From NCBI GenBank assembly GCA_037962975.1, contig CM075673.1:162708667-162772666 (forward strand): a DNA stretch of 64,000 bases, written 5' to 3'. Of the stretch, positions 1-12,497 are shown piece after piece (position 1 is the stretch's first letter; each line of letters begins with the position of its first letter). Position numbers and translations under genes: made by a program. A model generated the notes under the pieces. The model had not been told where the DNA came from. It searched no databases and worked only from the letters and a program-made list of their open reading frames with translations. Origin of the DNA: Clitoria ternatea (taxonomy: Eukaryota; Streptophyta; Magnoliopsida; Fabales; Fabaceae).

Positions 1-1233
1 GGTTATAAAATACAACCGAGGAAGTCGCTCCTGGAATGACATCTCTCCCCACCAATTATCTTTCAAAAAATAAGTACATTTACCATTCCCTATCTTTTTC
101 CCTATCATTCTAGACCACCAACCTGAAATCACATGATCCCCACAACCACCCTTTTTTTTTTTATCTATATTACATATATCCTTCCACCATGAGGATGACC
201 TTGTATCATATTCCCCTCTCATGACTGTCGTCTCCCCATACTTAGACATCAATACTCTTACCTATAAACTTTGTCTATCATCTAATAATCGCCACGTCCA
301 CTTAGATAAAAAAGCAATGTTGAAAAATGCTACATTTTTCAACCCCAACCCGCCCTCTTCCTTTAGAAAACATATCTCCTCCAAACAACCTAATATATTT
401 TCCCTCCACCCCTCTCCCATAAAAAATTAGACAATATATAATGTAAAGAAGAAACAATATCTGTGGGAGCTTTAAAGAAGGACATGAAATTAATTGGCAC
501 ATGATAAAACAGACTTCATCAACACGATACACACTCCAAACGATAAGCTCTTACACTTCCGCCCAGCTAGCTTCCTTTTAATCTTCAACATCATTGGTTC
601 CCATAACCGTTTCCTTCTAGGTGACTCCCCGATAGGCAACCCAAATATTTAAATGGAAATCCCTCAATCTTACATTGCATAATATTCGCAGCTGCCTACA
701 ACCAATCTAATGGAACACTAACCCCCACCACAACGCTCTTGGCATAATTAACTTTCAAACCAGAGCACATCTAAAACACATGCATTACCATTCTAATACT
801 CAACATATTTGTTAACTTCATCATACCAAACACCAAAGTGTTGTCCGTATACTGTAAATGAAACACCACACACTCCCCCTCACCCACCTTCACACCCCTA
901 AACTGTCCCAATGCCATAGCCTGTTGGAACAATAAACTCAACCTTTCTACCACTAATACAAACAAAAAAAGGGATAATAGATCTCCTTGCCGTAATCCCC
1001 TTCTTGGTATAAACTCCTCATAGGACTTTCGTTAACCAAAACAAATACGGGAGCAGACTTTAAACATTCCTCAATTAATTTTCTCCACCTCAATGGAAAA
1101 TTGATCTGCTCCATTACATAATCCAAGAAACCCCAATTCACTGAATCATATGCTTTTTCAATATCTGCTTTAAAGAGAAAGCATTTCATTCCTCTTCTCC
1201 TTGCATCGTCCACAATCTTATTAGCAATCGATT
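1..1233 (-). mobile_element. LINE (non-LTR retrotransposon) reverse-transcriptase remnant, 5'-truncated
   Basis: Reading the minus strand from about 1233 down to 1, successive frames give the order of motifs typical of plant LINE pol. First is FKADIEKAYDSVNWGFL (around 1150), then a degraded YADD box reading YTDN with a following LVFG (around 840). Next come SGLKVN (around 760), a KYLGLPIG-like block (around 640), and the post-RT segment GGLGLKNVAFFNIAFLSKW followed by SKYGE and SSSWWKDI (360 to 150). Frames change several times and a stop lies in the last block, so it is dead. The 5' half of the element (ORF1, endonuclease) is missing at about 1233, and the 3' end lies left of the window. 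The changed catalytic YADD box alone would inactivate it. Identification as plant L1-type LINE is firm; the exact family is not assignable by eye. Confidence 0.9.
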
Positions 1234-1474
1234 ACTTAGCACCTAGAACTCATGTTTTTCATGTTTAAGCCTATAGATGAAAACTCACCTAACTTCTATC
1301 TACTTAAACTACCCAATTGATGTGTACAAGGTGAAAATATTGTTTTTAATAATTAACATAGATTGAATACTTGATTTCTAACAACTTAATCTATTTTATT
1401 TTTAACTAGGGGATTACTTAAGAAATACATGTGATGTCTAATAATATGAAAGTAATTTTTATGAATATACTACA

Positions 1475-3825
1475 TGTAACATCCCTGATGTTTTAAGGAG
1501 AATTATAAGAAATGGGAAATGTTAGTAAATGTTTTAGAAGTTTTATTTAATATTTGTTCTGTCTGAGCCAGAGACGGGAAAGCCGGTGTCTAGATCGGTC
1601 TCAGAAGCGCGAGCAGGCGGAGTTGAAGATCGGGAGTGTAGGAGAAGAGCGGGCAGGGCCAGGTGGTTTGGTCCAACCGATGTGAGGAGAGCGCCTTACA
1701 CGGGGTCATAGCCCGGACTAACCTCATAATGATTGAAACAACGGGTGTAGGTAACCACGAGGCGAGCGCGGATGAGATATCCGACCTCTCAGGATGTAGC
1801 TCAGATTTCCGAGGTATGAACACTAAGTTAGGACGCCGGTAGGCCGGTATTCATACTGGGCCTATACTCTTACGAAGTATTAGAGAATTGAGAATAATTA
1901 AACGTTGAGGGAATAAACAAGTGTAATTGATTTGATAACTATGCAATAGTTTAATATAGTGAAATTGATTAAATTTAGTGAGAATACAAATAAAATAAAG
2001 GAAAAGACGATCTTGCCCATGAGCTATATATATATATAAGGAGATTCTCTTCCTTCCCTCTTCATTATTTACAAGTTACCTCTGCTGCTAGTCTGTCCCT
2101 TCTCTTTCGTTTTCTCCTCTCTTAACGCTGAGTTGCATGCGCTGGGGGGGACTCCATTTGTGTCTGAACTTCAATTGAACCCCATTCCTGTGATCGAGGC
2201 TTCAAGGTGAGTCTACTGATCCGTTCCAATTGTGATTCCCTTATCCCTTTTATTCTTTGGCGGTTAAGGGCCATGCATGGCTATATTCGAGGCTGTTCTC
2301 CACTCCTCTGGTGAGTGTGAGCCCAAATGCAGTCCATGAACTAAGGGCGTTAAAGTGACGAGCTGTACTTTATGATCCGTAGGTAGTAGGTTAAGCAACG
2401 GAAGACTGAGTGATGGAGTTGAGACTGCGAAATCAGTGCTCAGAGGAAGGAATCGACACAGGGAGCAGATTATCGAAGCGTGGAACCAATGTAAGGGGGG
2501 TGTTCGGGTTATAATTAATTAGAATAGGACTCATTTCTATTCAGGTCATTGAGGTAGTGTAAACATGTTAAGGAAAATGTTACTGAATGTAGTTGTGTGT
2601 TTATGCTTGTGCATGCGTGACTGTGTACATTAATTAGTTGAGGATCAGGTGTGTGGTTGAGTTTATCATGTTATGATCTTGTGATATCTAATGTTGAAAT
2701 GATCAGTGATATGTGACGCCGGGTTAGCAAGCAGGCTACCCGAGTGAAGAGGAATTGATATTATTATATGAAAGGTAAATTGTTGGATGACTATGTGGTA
2801 TGGGATGGCCGACGGTATATGATAGCCCCTCATTTCCGGCTCCCGTGGTTTTCGTGCCCAGTTGAGCTACCCAGTGGTCAAGTAGGACCCAGTGGTCGAG
2901 GTGGAGAGTTAAGCAGGACTCGGTGAACCAAGCAGGGTTCACGGGGTGTCAAGTAGGACCCCCAGCTGAAGGCCAATCCTTTAGTATCCGGATACTAGGA
3001 GTCAGATTGTATGAGAGTCAGTGGTGATTGTGATGGATGTGATGGAATTGCTTGGTTGGGTTAATATAGTTACTGTATGTAATACACTATGTTTCGGTGT
3101 GCTTACTTTCGAATGATGCTTGATGTATATGTATAAATATGCATGTATATTCGTTAAGTTCCATTCTATATTAATTACAATGCCAAACACTCACCCTTGC
3201 CTTTTTTTTTAGTAACCAGTGTCAGGGAAGGGGAAGGAGCCATGGAGTTACGCCAAGGGGGAGATCGGTGCCCGGGCCCGAGTGACTTTGAGTGACTCTG
3301 TAGAGTTATATGTGTGTATGAGAACCTTCGGGCGTTATTATTAGCTGTGTGTTAACCAAGACCGGACCGGATACAAATCTATATTTTAAAATACATCACT
3401 GTCATTTACATATGCTCTCATGGTAGCTATGACAACTCTTTGGTTAACAGAATCATTTTTAGGGTGAGATTTTTCGGGAGTCCGTTTGCATGTTTTGCCC
3501 AATCCGATGTGCGAAAGGTATTCGCTCAAGCGAATAGAAACCTCGTTCAAGCGAGAGTCCGGAATCTCGCTCAGACGAGTAGGGGCCCCGCTCAAGCGGG
3601 AGGCCCTGATTCCCTTTTTTCCCATCCGTTGTGCTTAGATTAACTTGTTCTTCTTTCTAGATCTCATTTATTTAATTTGACTGCGACTGCTGTCACTTGA
3701 ATAAGTCAGTAAAAAATAAATGCTATTTCACTAAACCTCGATTAATTTTCAAGAAAAGGAAAAATTTATCATAAGATTTAATCAATTGAATAAAAATAAA
3801 TGCAAAAATAACCTAGGACGTTACA
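1475..3825. mobile_element. Solo LTR of a large LTR retrotransposon, 2351 bp, with 5-bp target duplication
   Basis: The segment starts TGTAACATCC and ends GGACGTTACA, so it has the TG...CA ends of an LTR with a short inverted terminus. It is flanked by identical 5-bp copies of CTACA (1470-1474 and 3826-3830). No gag, pol, primer-binding site or second LTR lies inside. Recombination between two LTRs, leaving one, is therefore the simplest reading. A run of TA repeats ending in a TATA-like box (about 2021-2040), followed by a pyrimidine-rich leader, looks like the LTR promoter. Near the right end (3510-3605) lie four spaced micro-palindromes built on CGCTCAAGCG. At 2860-2970 there are short direct repeats around AAGTAGGACCC and AAGCAGG. 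A non-autonomous element is possible instead, but the 5-bp duplication argues for LTR-type integration. Confidence 0.8.
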
Positions 3826-3830
3826 CTACA

Positions 3831-4855
3831 TCCATAAATCACGGAAAATTTACTTAAAAAATTAAATTAAATTAGGCATGGATTTTACAATGTTGGAAAT
3901 ATTAACGGAAAAACTAACTGAAAAATTATTGAAAGTTGAAATATATGAAAACTGAAATCTTAAAATTGATAAAGAAATATTTTTAATTCATAAAATATTA
4001 TATACTATAAAAAATAAATTTTGATATATTATAATAAGTTTATTTATTTTGTTGAATATTTAAAAAATAGATTCAATGTTTGTTATTAATAAATTTAATC
4101 TAATTAAAATTTATCTCTTACAAAATTTGGATATAAATGCAATTCTATATAAAAATTAAAAACATTTTTAGTTTTTTATTTGTTTATAATTTTAAATTTT
4201 ATTCATAATAAAAAAATATTTTCTTAACAATATGCATTATGTAAATGTAAAGTGCATCTTTTCTTTCTTAAACAAAAAAATGCATCCATTCTCTTAAAGT
4301 GCATTCTTTCTCTTCTTCTTTTCACATTCAACAATTAAGATTATTATAAGATGTGTGTTGGTAAGTGAAAAGCTTTTAGTTTTTAAAAATAAAATATAAA
4401 AAAAGAATTATTAAAATTGTTAAGAGATAATAAAACAAAAATGAATTTCAACTAATAATACACTCATTAAAAAAATTAAGATAAAAATATTCAATAAAGA
4501 AAAAAGTAAAAAAAAAATGATAGAGACTAAGATCAAAATACTCTTATTTTATATAATACCAAAAACATATTTAAATCTTTAATAAATGAATGATGAATAA
4601 AACATTTTGATATATAATTAAAATAAAATAGTTACATTTCTTCTTCTTTTTTTGATAATTTTTCTTTCTCACGGTTGAGCCATGAAAAAAGGTAAGTGCC
4701 AAGAAGAAAATGGCGTCGCTGTGGGCGAATGTAATATTTGGGCCTGGTCCATAAAAATTGCAGGGAAGAAGCGAAACGACATCGTTGAATGCAGCTGGTA
4801 ACCACTACTCTACCTTGTTGGCGCAGCAAAATAAGCTTAGAATCAACGGTTAACG
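3831..4855. other. AT-rich intergenic stretch upstream of the LpxB gene
   Basis: No credible coding potential. Very AT-rich from 3840 to 4640, with simple A and T runs. The last ~200 bases become more balanced and should hold the LpxB promoter and 5' leader, but I cannot point to a convincing TATA box. Confidence 0.6.
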
Positions 4856-7800
4856 ATGCTGTCTCGGTGGGTTACTCAAGGAGCCAAAGCTTTGAAATGG
4901 AGGAATTCAGAGTGTGGGTTTTCATCGTGGCAAAAAGCTCCCATCGACAGGGCCATGAGAGACGGCGAACTTAGGGTTTTTCTTGTTGCCGGCGAAGTTT
5001 CCGGTGATTCCATTGCCTCTCGTCTCATGGCTTCTCTCAAACTCATTTCCCCTTTTCCCCTTCGCTTTTCTGGTGTTGGAGGGTAACTAACATACTTCTC
5101 TTCTTCTTTTTCTGTTAAGATGTTGCGTTTCCGCTATAAACATCATTAGAATACTTAAGGCATGTTTCAATTTTTAATGTATTTTTTAAAATCACAAGTA
5201 CATATATCTAAACCAAAAATGAGTAACCAACAAAGTTGTTGGCATAATGGTTCAAACAGTAAGATAAGTCCTTGTTTGGTTCCCACTTACGATTACCCGT
5301 CAAGTTTTTAATTGGTTGGCAAATGAAATTAGAAGGTGTTTCGAACGAACAACGTGTGAGATCAACAAAATCAACCTTGATTATTGGATGTTGTCGTTGA
5401 CCAAACTCTGCATAACTAAACAGGCGCTTTTTCTTTGGACTGTATTTTCTCTTAATATCGTTTTATAGTTCTTATTGTTGTTTTGTTGTAGAAATGACTA
5501 AAGTGACTCTCGTTTTACAGACTAGAAACTAACGAAGGAATTTTAAAATCTCATGGGCCAAATTGGCCGACATATAGAATTTCAAGGACTCATGTGCAAG
5601 TTCACTCCAAGAAATTATAAAATAAAATTAATGAGTGAATCTGGTATTAGTTTTTAAGATTGTATAACTGAAGCATTTCAGTCTCTTACATTTTATGTCT
5701 TTATTTTAGACTTGGCCCTCGGAAAATTTAGCATGTATTTAGATGCACAACTTAGTTAAGAGCTAATGTATAAACTTCTTTTTACATAAGAGTCTATGTT
5801 AAATTTTTGAGTATTGAACTTGTTGGAACAAGTTAACAAGATTTTTCTTTCAGTAAGTTGCACTCAAATTTTTGAATTAAGTTAAAACTAGCTTATAAAA
5901 AGGTGTACTAATTTCAGGGCTAAGATGGCAAGGGAAGGATTGCAATCTCTGTTTCCTATTGAGGATATCTCGGTAATGGGACTTTGGGAGCTATTGCCAC
6001 ATTTGTATAGAATCAAAGTGAGTAACAAGTATATATTGTTTACCATCTTAACATCATTGTAAACTATGGCAAGTTATTTTGATTGCATGCTTGTTGTTTT
6101 GTGGTGTAGATGTAATCATGCTTTGCTTCATTATTCATATTGAAGTGTGACTTGCATCAAAAGCTATGTTTTACAATTTGTTTACCAGTAAATGTGTGCC
6201 TGAGAATATGTTTAGTGGAATATAGATGAAGTTTCGGAAATAGAATGTAGTTTCTACCTAATAGAATTGGCAATTAGGACGCAACCCAGCTATATTTTAT
6301 CATATAAAATTAACATAAAACACTAATCTTTAATCAGAAGGTGTTTTGGAAACAGGTATGAGTTATTGCAGATATAATAAAATAGAGGTGTTGGTGAAGT
6401 GTCTGACGTAGATACTTTTTTGACATTGGGACAACACAGCATAGCCAGATTGCTTTCTTGATTGTTTTGATACTGTAGCTTAGGTATTAAATTACTAACT
6501 GTACTCCTGAGGGGTAATAGATCATTTTTTTCCTTGTTCTGAAATACATTTGAGCTGTTTTTTTAATAATATGTTCTAAAAGTTACATGTGAATTCTATC
6601 CATGTGTTGATTTTCAGGTGAAACTGAAAGAAACTGTAGAAGCAGCTGCTCTATTTGAACCTCACGTTGTAATAACTATTGATTCTAAGGGCTTTTCTTT
6701 CCGCTTCTTGAAACAGCTAAGAGGTACTACTACTAATGCGCTCCTTGTTGTACTGCATACATATTTGGTTTAAGAGGTATGTATGCGGTTTGCTAACGAC
6801 AGTAATGCCTGTTGCAGCTAGATACAGGGATCAAAAGTTGAATTCGCCAGTGCACTTTCATTATGTAGCGCCATCATTTTGGGCATGGAAAGGAGGTGAA
6901 GAGAGACTCAGAGGACTGGCAGAATTTGTGGATCATTTATTGTGCATACTTCCAAATGAGGATAAAACATGTAGATTGAATGGCTTGTCTGCAACATTTG
7001 TTGGGCATCCAGTCCTGGAAGATGTACTGGAACTGAACTTGGTATGAACTTGGAAACTTTAATAATTCTCTCACGCCCTCACCGGCGTTATCATAAAGCT
7101 TGCATCTGATTAGTAATGATTTTATGGTTATTAATTATTATTACGTGTATACTTTTGTTCTTGTCTCTTCCTTAGCTATTTTTTTTTTATTGAATTTTGA
7201 ATTTTCTCATCTGGTTAAACTGTAATTGTTGAGTGCTGGATATATTTTTCAGGGAAACAATTCCTCCGTTCATGAATGGAAGGCTGAAGGAAATGGTGAA
7301 GACTTCCGAAGTAAGCATGCAGTACCTTCAGGTACTTCTAATCAAATGAAGCTCCATAACTTCTCATACTTAAAAAGTTATATGTAAGAAAAGTTTGTCA
7401 ATTTATTGTTTCTGGAATTTGCTTGTGTGAGTTCATGTTTAACATTTCATCAGTTTAATGATTTTGGTTTCTTAATTCGGATATTTGGTTTGGCATAACG
7501 GCCCAAAATCCAGAATTTTAAAAAGTTATTCATAGTTCAGAAAGTGGCACAAAACCCATTTTCTAGATATTCCCTCCATTCCAAAACTATTGTTGTTTTA
7601 GTATTTTTTTTTTGTCCCAAAACTATTGTCACTTTAGGAGGTTAAGGTGTAATCAATTTATACTTTTCAATTGTATCATATTGTAGTTAATGTATCTCTC
7701 TCCTATCCCTTTGATTTGACTAATGAATAAGACTTAGGAAGTTGAGACGTTATATTTATTACTAATAAAACAATAGAATTGAATGAGGGTATTTTAGTTC

Positions 7801-9319
7801 ATATTAGCTCAAATAACTACACATTTAATGATTTCTTAATCTGTATGAAAAAGACTAAAACGATATTAGTTTTGGGACGGAGGGAGTATAGTTTTATTTT
7901 TTTGTTCAACATTGAAGTCATAGTTTGCTTTATTGTCACATCAATTTGAACTGTAAAAGGAGCCACTGTGATTAGCTTACTTCCTGGAAGCAGAGTACAA
8001 GAAGTCAGTCGGATGCTTCCCATCTTTGCAAACACAATGAAACTGATGAAAGACCTGGTTCCACAGTTGATGACAGTCATTCATGTTGCGTCTAATGAGC
8101 ACGTGGAAAACTTCATTGCTGATGCTGTTTATAGATGGCCTGTGCCTTTTGTACTGATTTCAGGTGGAACGACGCAATCGCGATACAATGCTTTTAGTGT
8201 AAGCCCCTTTGTCACCCAAGTCTTCCGTTGCATACTTTTCAACTTGTTTTAATTTTTACCAAAACATGTAGCGGTAGTAAGTATTAGAAAATTGGTTTAG
8301 TACTTCTGATATGAACATCTTGTTCTGAGTGACTCCTGACATCTGTTCTTATGGAATATTTTAAAATTTCAGCTTACTGAAGTTCTAGCAGACAGTTACT
8401 AACTGTTGATGTTCATAACATTTTCTAGTGATTCTGTCCAAAACTCCAAATTGTTTCCTAGATTCTCAGTCTGGCCATTTGCTTCTGTTTCTAGTCCCCT
8501 ATGTATTCAGTTTTAAACTTGAATTAGTAAGTCTTAGCATTGTGTCCTGTATTATTTTAAATAGGTGGGACCAAATTTGGCCATGGATTTACTTTTGATA
8601 TGTTCAACTAAGTAACATTGTAAATATAACTAAACAAGATCTTTCACTTAAGCTTCCATATTCATTTATTTTTCTTGCATAAGTTCTTCATATAATGAAT
8701 GAAGGCTGCTTTCTGTGCCTAGTTAATTTAAATTTACTATGCTGCAGGCAAGCAGAGTTGCATTATGCACATCTGGAACAGTTGCTGTGGAGCTGCAGCT
8801 TGCAAGATTACCTTGTGTTGTGGCATACCGTGCCCATATTTTGACAGAATGGTTTATTCGGTACAGAGCAAAGATACAATACATTTCACTTCCCAATATT
8901 CTTTTGGACTCAGCCATTATGCCTGAAGTACTATTTCAATCTTGCAAACCAGCAAATCTAGCCTTGTTGCTCAAGTAAGATTGAAATTCAAAATTTTCAA
9001 TCGTTGTACATATTTTAGAAGAAAATGATAAACAGAAAAGATCCTAAGCCAAGAATATTTGATAGTTGCATGCGGTGTTTCTGGTTACAATGTTTGACAT
9101 TTATTCTTGACTCGTTATTACAGAGATTTAATACATGATAATGGTTGTCGCGAAGAACAAATAATTGCAGCTGAAAAGTTTGTCAAGCTTTTGTTGCCTT
9201 CAGAGAGAATTAAGTACAATCATCCACAAGAAAATTTGATAAGATATCCTGAGTACAGTCCAAGTGCACTTGCTGCATTGACTATATTAAATTATGGCAA
9301 GCCAATGACTAATATATAA
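4856..9319 (+). CDS. LPXB: Lipid-A-disaccharide synthase homologue (LpxB), mitochondrial; 8 exons
   Basis: Exons I infer: 4856-5082, 5918-6017, 6618-6723, 6818-7041, 7253-7331, 7960-8198, 8748-8974 and 9124-9319. They have GT-AG junctions and sum to 1398 nt, giving 465 residues, close to the usual size of the plant enzyme. LpxB (GT19 family) joins UDP-diacylglucosamine and lipid X into the disaccharide of lipid A; plants carry a mitochondrial lipid A-like pathway. Visible family blocks are VFLVAGEVSGD (41-51), SVMGLWELLPHL (exon 2), FHYVAPSFWAWKGGEERL (exon 4), TFVGHPVLED (204-213), ISLLPGSR (250-257, nucleotide-sugar side), and CTSGTVAVELQLARLP with YRAHILTEW (exon 7). The first ~35 residues are Arg/Ser/Trp-rich and poor in acid, fitting a mitochondrial presequence. 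The ATG at 4856 heads the frame that retains this presequence. Intron 5 contains a MITE. No break seen. Confidence 0.95.
7570..7886. mobile_element. Stowaway-like MITE (Tc1/mariner type) in LpxB intron 5
   Basis: Inverted ends CTCCCTCCGTCCCAAAACTA (right, read inward) and TTCCCTCCATTCCAAAACTA (left) match at 17 of 20 positions and are flanked by TA dinucleotides (7568-7569, 7887-7888). That is the classic plant Stowaway design. The interior is ~320 bp, AT-rich and non-coding. It sits inside an intron, about 75 bases before the exon 6 acceptor, without touching splice sites. Confidence 0.85.
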
Positions 9320-10759
9320 GGTCATCGTTTTAGGTGAGGGCCAGCATTGGAGTTTTTAACTACAAAGGTTGAAGTTTGAAGCTGGAGAAACAGCTAGTAC
9401 CTAAATTTCTATTAGCTGTGATGTGTTTTTTGAGTTACTTGTTAATGTTAGTTGATCATAGAGGAACATCTATGGTTGAGATTTTACCTGTTTAAAAATT
9501 GTTATAATTTTTTTTATGTCATCACAATTTCAACGATTCTCAAAATACAACACCTCATTTTAGGGATTAACATGGAATTGGAAATGCATTGCTCAACATT
9601 ACTTGGTATTCCTTTTTTTTTTGTTTTAGGTCTATGCTAATAGAAAGGGCTCGGTAACTACTTATAACAAACTATATTTACGTACTTATTCATTTGAAGT
9701 TTTCAACTTTTTAACGAGATACTATTAGAAACCTGAATTTTATACTAAAAAGGGAGGAAGTATATTGATTTAATTTAAGTGAGTCTCTAGGGAGAGAATT
9801 ATGTGTTAATTAAAGCGAGGGATCAAGAAACTTACAATCTCAACCAATAAAAAATATACTTCTTCCATAAAAAATGAAAATAAATGAGCAGCAAACTGCT
9901 TTTTTATGAGTTGTACTTAGTATATGTTTGGTTGTTAATTCAATCATCCACATTTATATATCACTAACCGAGATTTGCTCAAGCATGTCGAGTTTGTGCA
10001 ATGTGTACATTCTCATTAATCCTCTGAAATTTGTCTGAAGTTATTTATAATACAGATCTAAATCTTAAATCCAGTGAGTCATGATGGTATAAGTTATAAT
10101 CAATTCCAATCTTTGTAAAGTTTGGAGGTAGAAGTGTTTTTTTTAATATGTAAGACACTTTAATATTTAAGTCAATAATAAGTATCAAAATTTAAGGTTT
10201 TGGGATTATAAAAATATAATATGGTTTGCATTTATGTGGAAGTACTTCTAGGGTTTGGGTGTTGAACTCTGTAATAATGATAGTGTTAATGTTTTATGTA
10301 AAATCTAGTTCCTATGTCCGTCCATGGTATGGTCCCTTGGGATTTTATCTAAAAAGTATCGTGTGGACATTGATATTGAAGGTGAGGTGGTGAAGGTGAG
10401 GATGAGGGTGAGGGTGGGGTGGTGAAGGTGAGGGAGGAGGATGAATGTATATTTAATTTAAAAGATTAAATTGAAAATATTATGTAACTTAAATGATTAA
10501 ATTGTCAGAAAAAAAAACATAAGAGTTTACCAGCCAAAGTTGAAATTTAAAATATCAAACATTTATTTATGCCTAAAATTGAATGTCGTGCTCACAAAGT
10601 TTAAAGATTTATTTCTCTCTCTATTCTTTATATACATTTGTCCAGCCAAAATTCTGAACTGGAAAACAATATCCAGTCAAATTAAAATTAAAAAATTAAA
10701 AATGCAATGGGACACTTGTAAAGCAAAAATCTAACCCCAAATTAATGAGAACTGGGGAG
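9320..10759. other. LpxB 3' region and intergenic DNA
   Basis: The first ~300 bases are the likely LpxB 3' UTR. A short inverted repeat around GGAAGTATAT (about 9757-9868) may be the decayed ends of another small MITE. At 10380-10442 there is a GGTGAGG/GGTGAAGG purine-rich minisatellite of about nine irregular units. Nothing looks coding. Confidence 0.55.
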
Positions 10760-11197
10760 TAGGGATGTCAACGGGGCGGGGCGGGCACGGGTACCTCTTT
10801 CCCGCTACCCGTGCCCGTGGATAAAAATAAAATCCGTGCCCGCCCATTACGGGTTTTTTCCGGGTAGTTACTACCCGCGGGTATCCATGAATATCCACAG
10901 GTACCTAATTGAAACGAAAAACTCAAAAATAAAAATATAAAAACATTAAACTAAATTACAAATTAAATATCTAGCCGTAGGAAATACCAAAAAGGCCCAC
11001 TAAATATAATTATATATTATTAATAATAAAGGATATTAATGTAATTTTTTATATACGAGTACCCGTGCCCGTTTCTTAACGGGTAGTACAAAACTCGTCA
11101 TTCTTCCTCCACGGGTACCCATACCCGCGGGTTTTTATACCTGTGACGGGTTTTTATCCGTGAGTATCCGCGGGTGCGGATATTTTTGACCTCCCTA
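10760..11197. mobile_element. hAT-type non-autonomous element (MITE), 438 bp
   Basis: Ends TAGGGATGTCAA and TTGACCTCCCTA form an imperfect terminal inverted repeat. They are flanked by 8-bp near-identical duplications CTGGGGAG (10752-10759) and CTAGGGAG (11198-11205), the duplication length of hAT transposons. Inside, subterminal clusters of ACGGGTA/TACCCGT run in both directions (GC-rich edges, AT-rich middle), as expected for hAT transposase-binding arrays. No transposase is encoded. Confidence 0.85.
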
Positions 11198-11205
11198 CTA
11201 GGGAG

Positions 11206-12497
11206 ACTGAAATGGGTAGAGGCAAGTAGAGGATATAGATTCAAAAGAAGGAAAATAAAATATGAAAAGGGGCTTCTCAATCTCAGCATTAAGTTGAATT
11301 AATTTTGATTAGGTTAGGTGAAAAATTTTAGATAGTTAAAATTAAAATTAATAATAGTTGAAATGTCACTTTAAGATTTTAAATAAACTAGAAGTATTTG
11401 GGTGGATAGTATTTTTACTTAACTGGTAGTATTTTTTTAAAACACGGTTTTAAATAGTGTTTTTTCAATTTTAGCTATTAGCTAAAATCCCTTTTTTTCT
11501 TTATTTTTTTGTCTTGTATTTGATTTTTTTTAAAGTTAAACTTTAATTTTATTTGATATTTACATTATTTATTGTTATTATTGAATACTCTCTTTATATA
11601 TATATTTCATGATTTTTTTATAAAGAAACACAAAAAACTTACATATTATTTTATTAAACTCAAAATTAATTAAAATATCCCAAATAAAAATTACAAATTA
11701 TGTATAAACAGCTAGTTTTACTAAACACTTTTAAGCGGGTAATTTATCAACTTTCAACTTTTATTAGTTTTTTTTAATCGAAAAAACAAGGGACAAAAAA
11801 ATTGCAAACCGAGGTTCCAAGCTATTGTGGTTGATGGAATTCACCTTGTTTCCTATCTCTTCATCTTTTTTATTTATTGGTAGGATAATATACCAAAATT
11901 TAATAAGTGGGTTTTATTAATCTTTGAGTTTAACTCATTAAAAGTGATACCTTTTATTGAAAAAATAAATAATTTATTACATTCTTTCCAATAAAAATTA
12001 CTATTTTTAACCACTTAAAATCAACCATAAAAGTTGAGGTTTAACAAATCCCTTGATAAAATTATGCACTGCTCCCTTTTTCACATTGACATTTCTTCAG
12101 CTATATAACTGGATAAAAGATCTAAGGAAATAAATGCTATTTAAAAGGATACATACTGTTTTCTTTCTATATAAACTAAGTGAAATTTATGTAAGGTAAG
12201 CAAAAATTCAAATAAATTTTGATCAACATCAAACAGTATAAGTATAATTATCCTTAAAACTAACACTTACAAAAGAAAAAAAAAGTTAGTAAAGAGATTG
12301 TAACTTTCCAATGATGCGTAATTTTCCAATCAGAAGGAACAAAAAGGAATAAGGTGATTTCATTCAACTTGAGTTAATTTTGCATCTGCATGGCCATTTT
12401 TTCCCATAATGAAGATTATCCTGCAACAAAATGATGGTCAAGGTGATGTATCTTCTCCAAAATTTGTTGTTCAAGGTAACTGGGTCTTTTGTTTTTC
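11206..12497. other. AT-rich intergenic DNA and probable 3' UTR of the BAP31-like gene
   Basis: No coding signal. The last 200-400 bases, next to the stop codon at 12498-12500 on the minus strand, should be the 3' UTR of the neighbouring gene. The rest is low-complexity AT-rich DNA with no repeat I recognise. Confidence 0.55.

Noticed and set aside
6736..7047. 103-residue frame starting at 6736 as an exon start
   Set aside because: Its first 27 codons lie in intron 3; the acceptor at 6817 and the family sequence fix the exon start at 6818.
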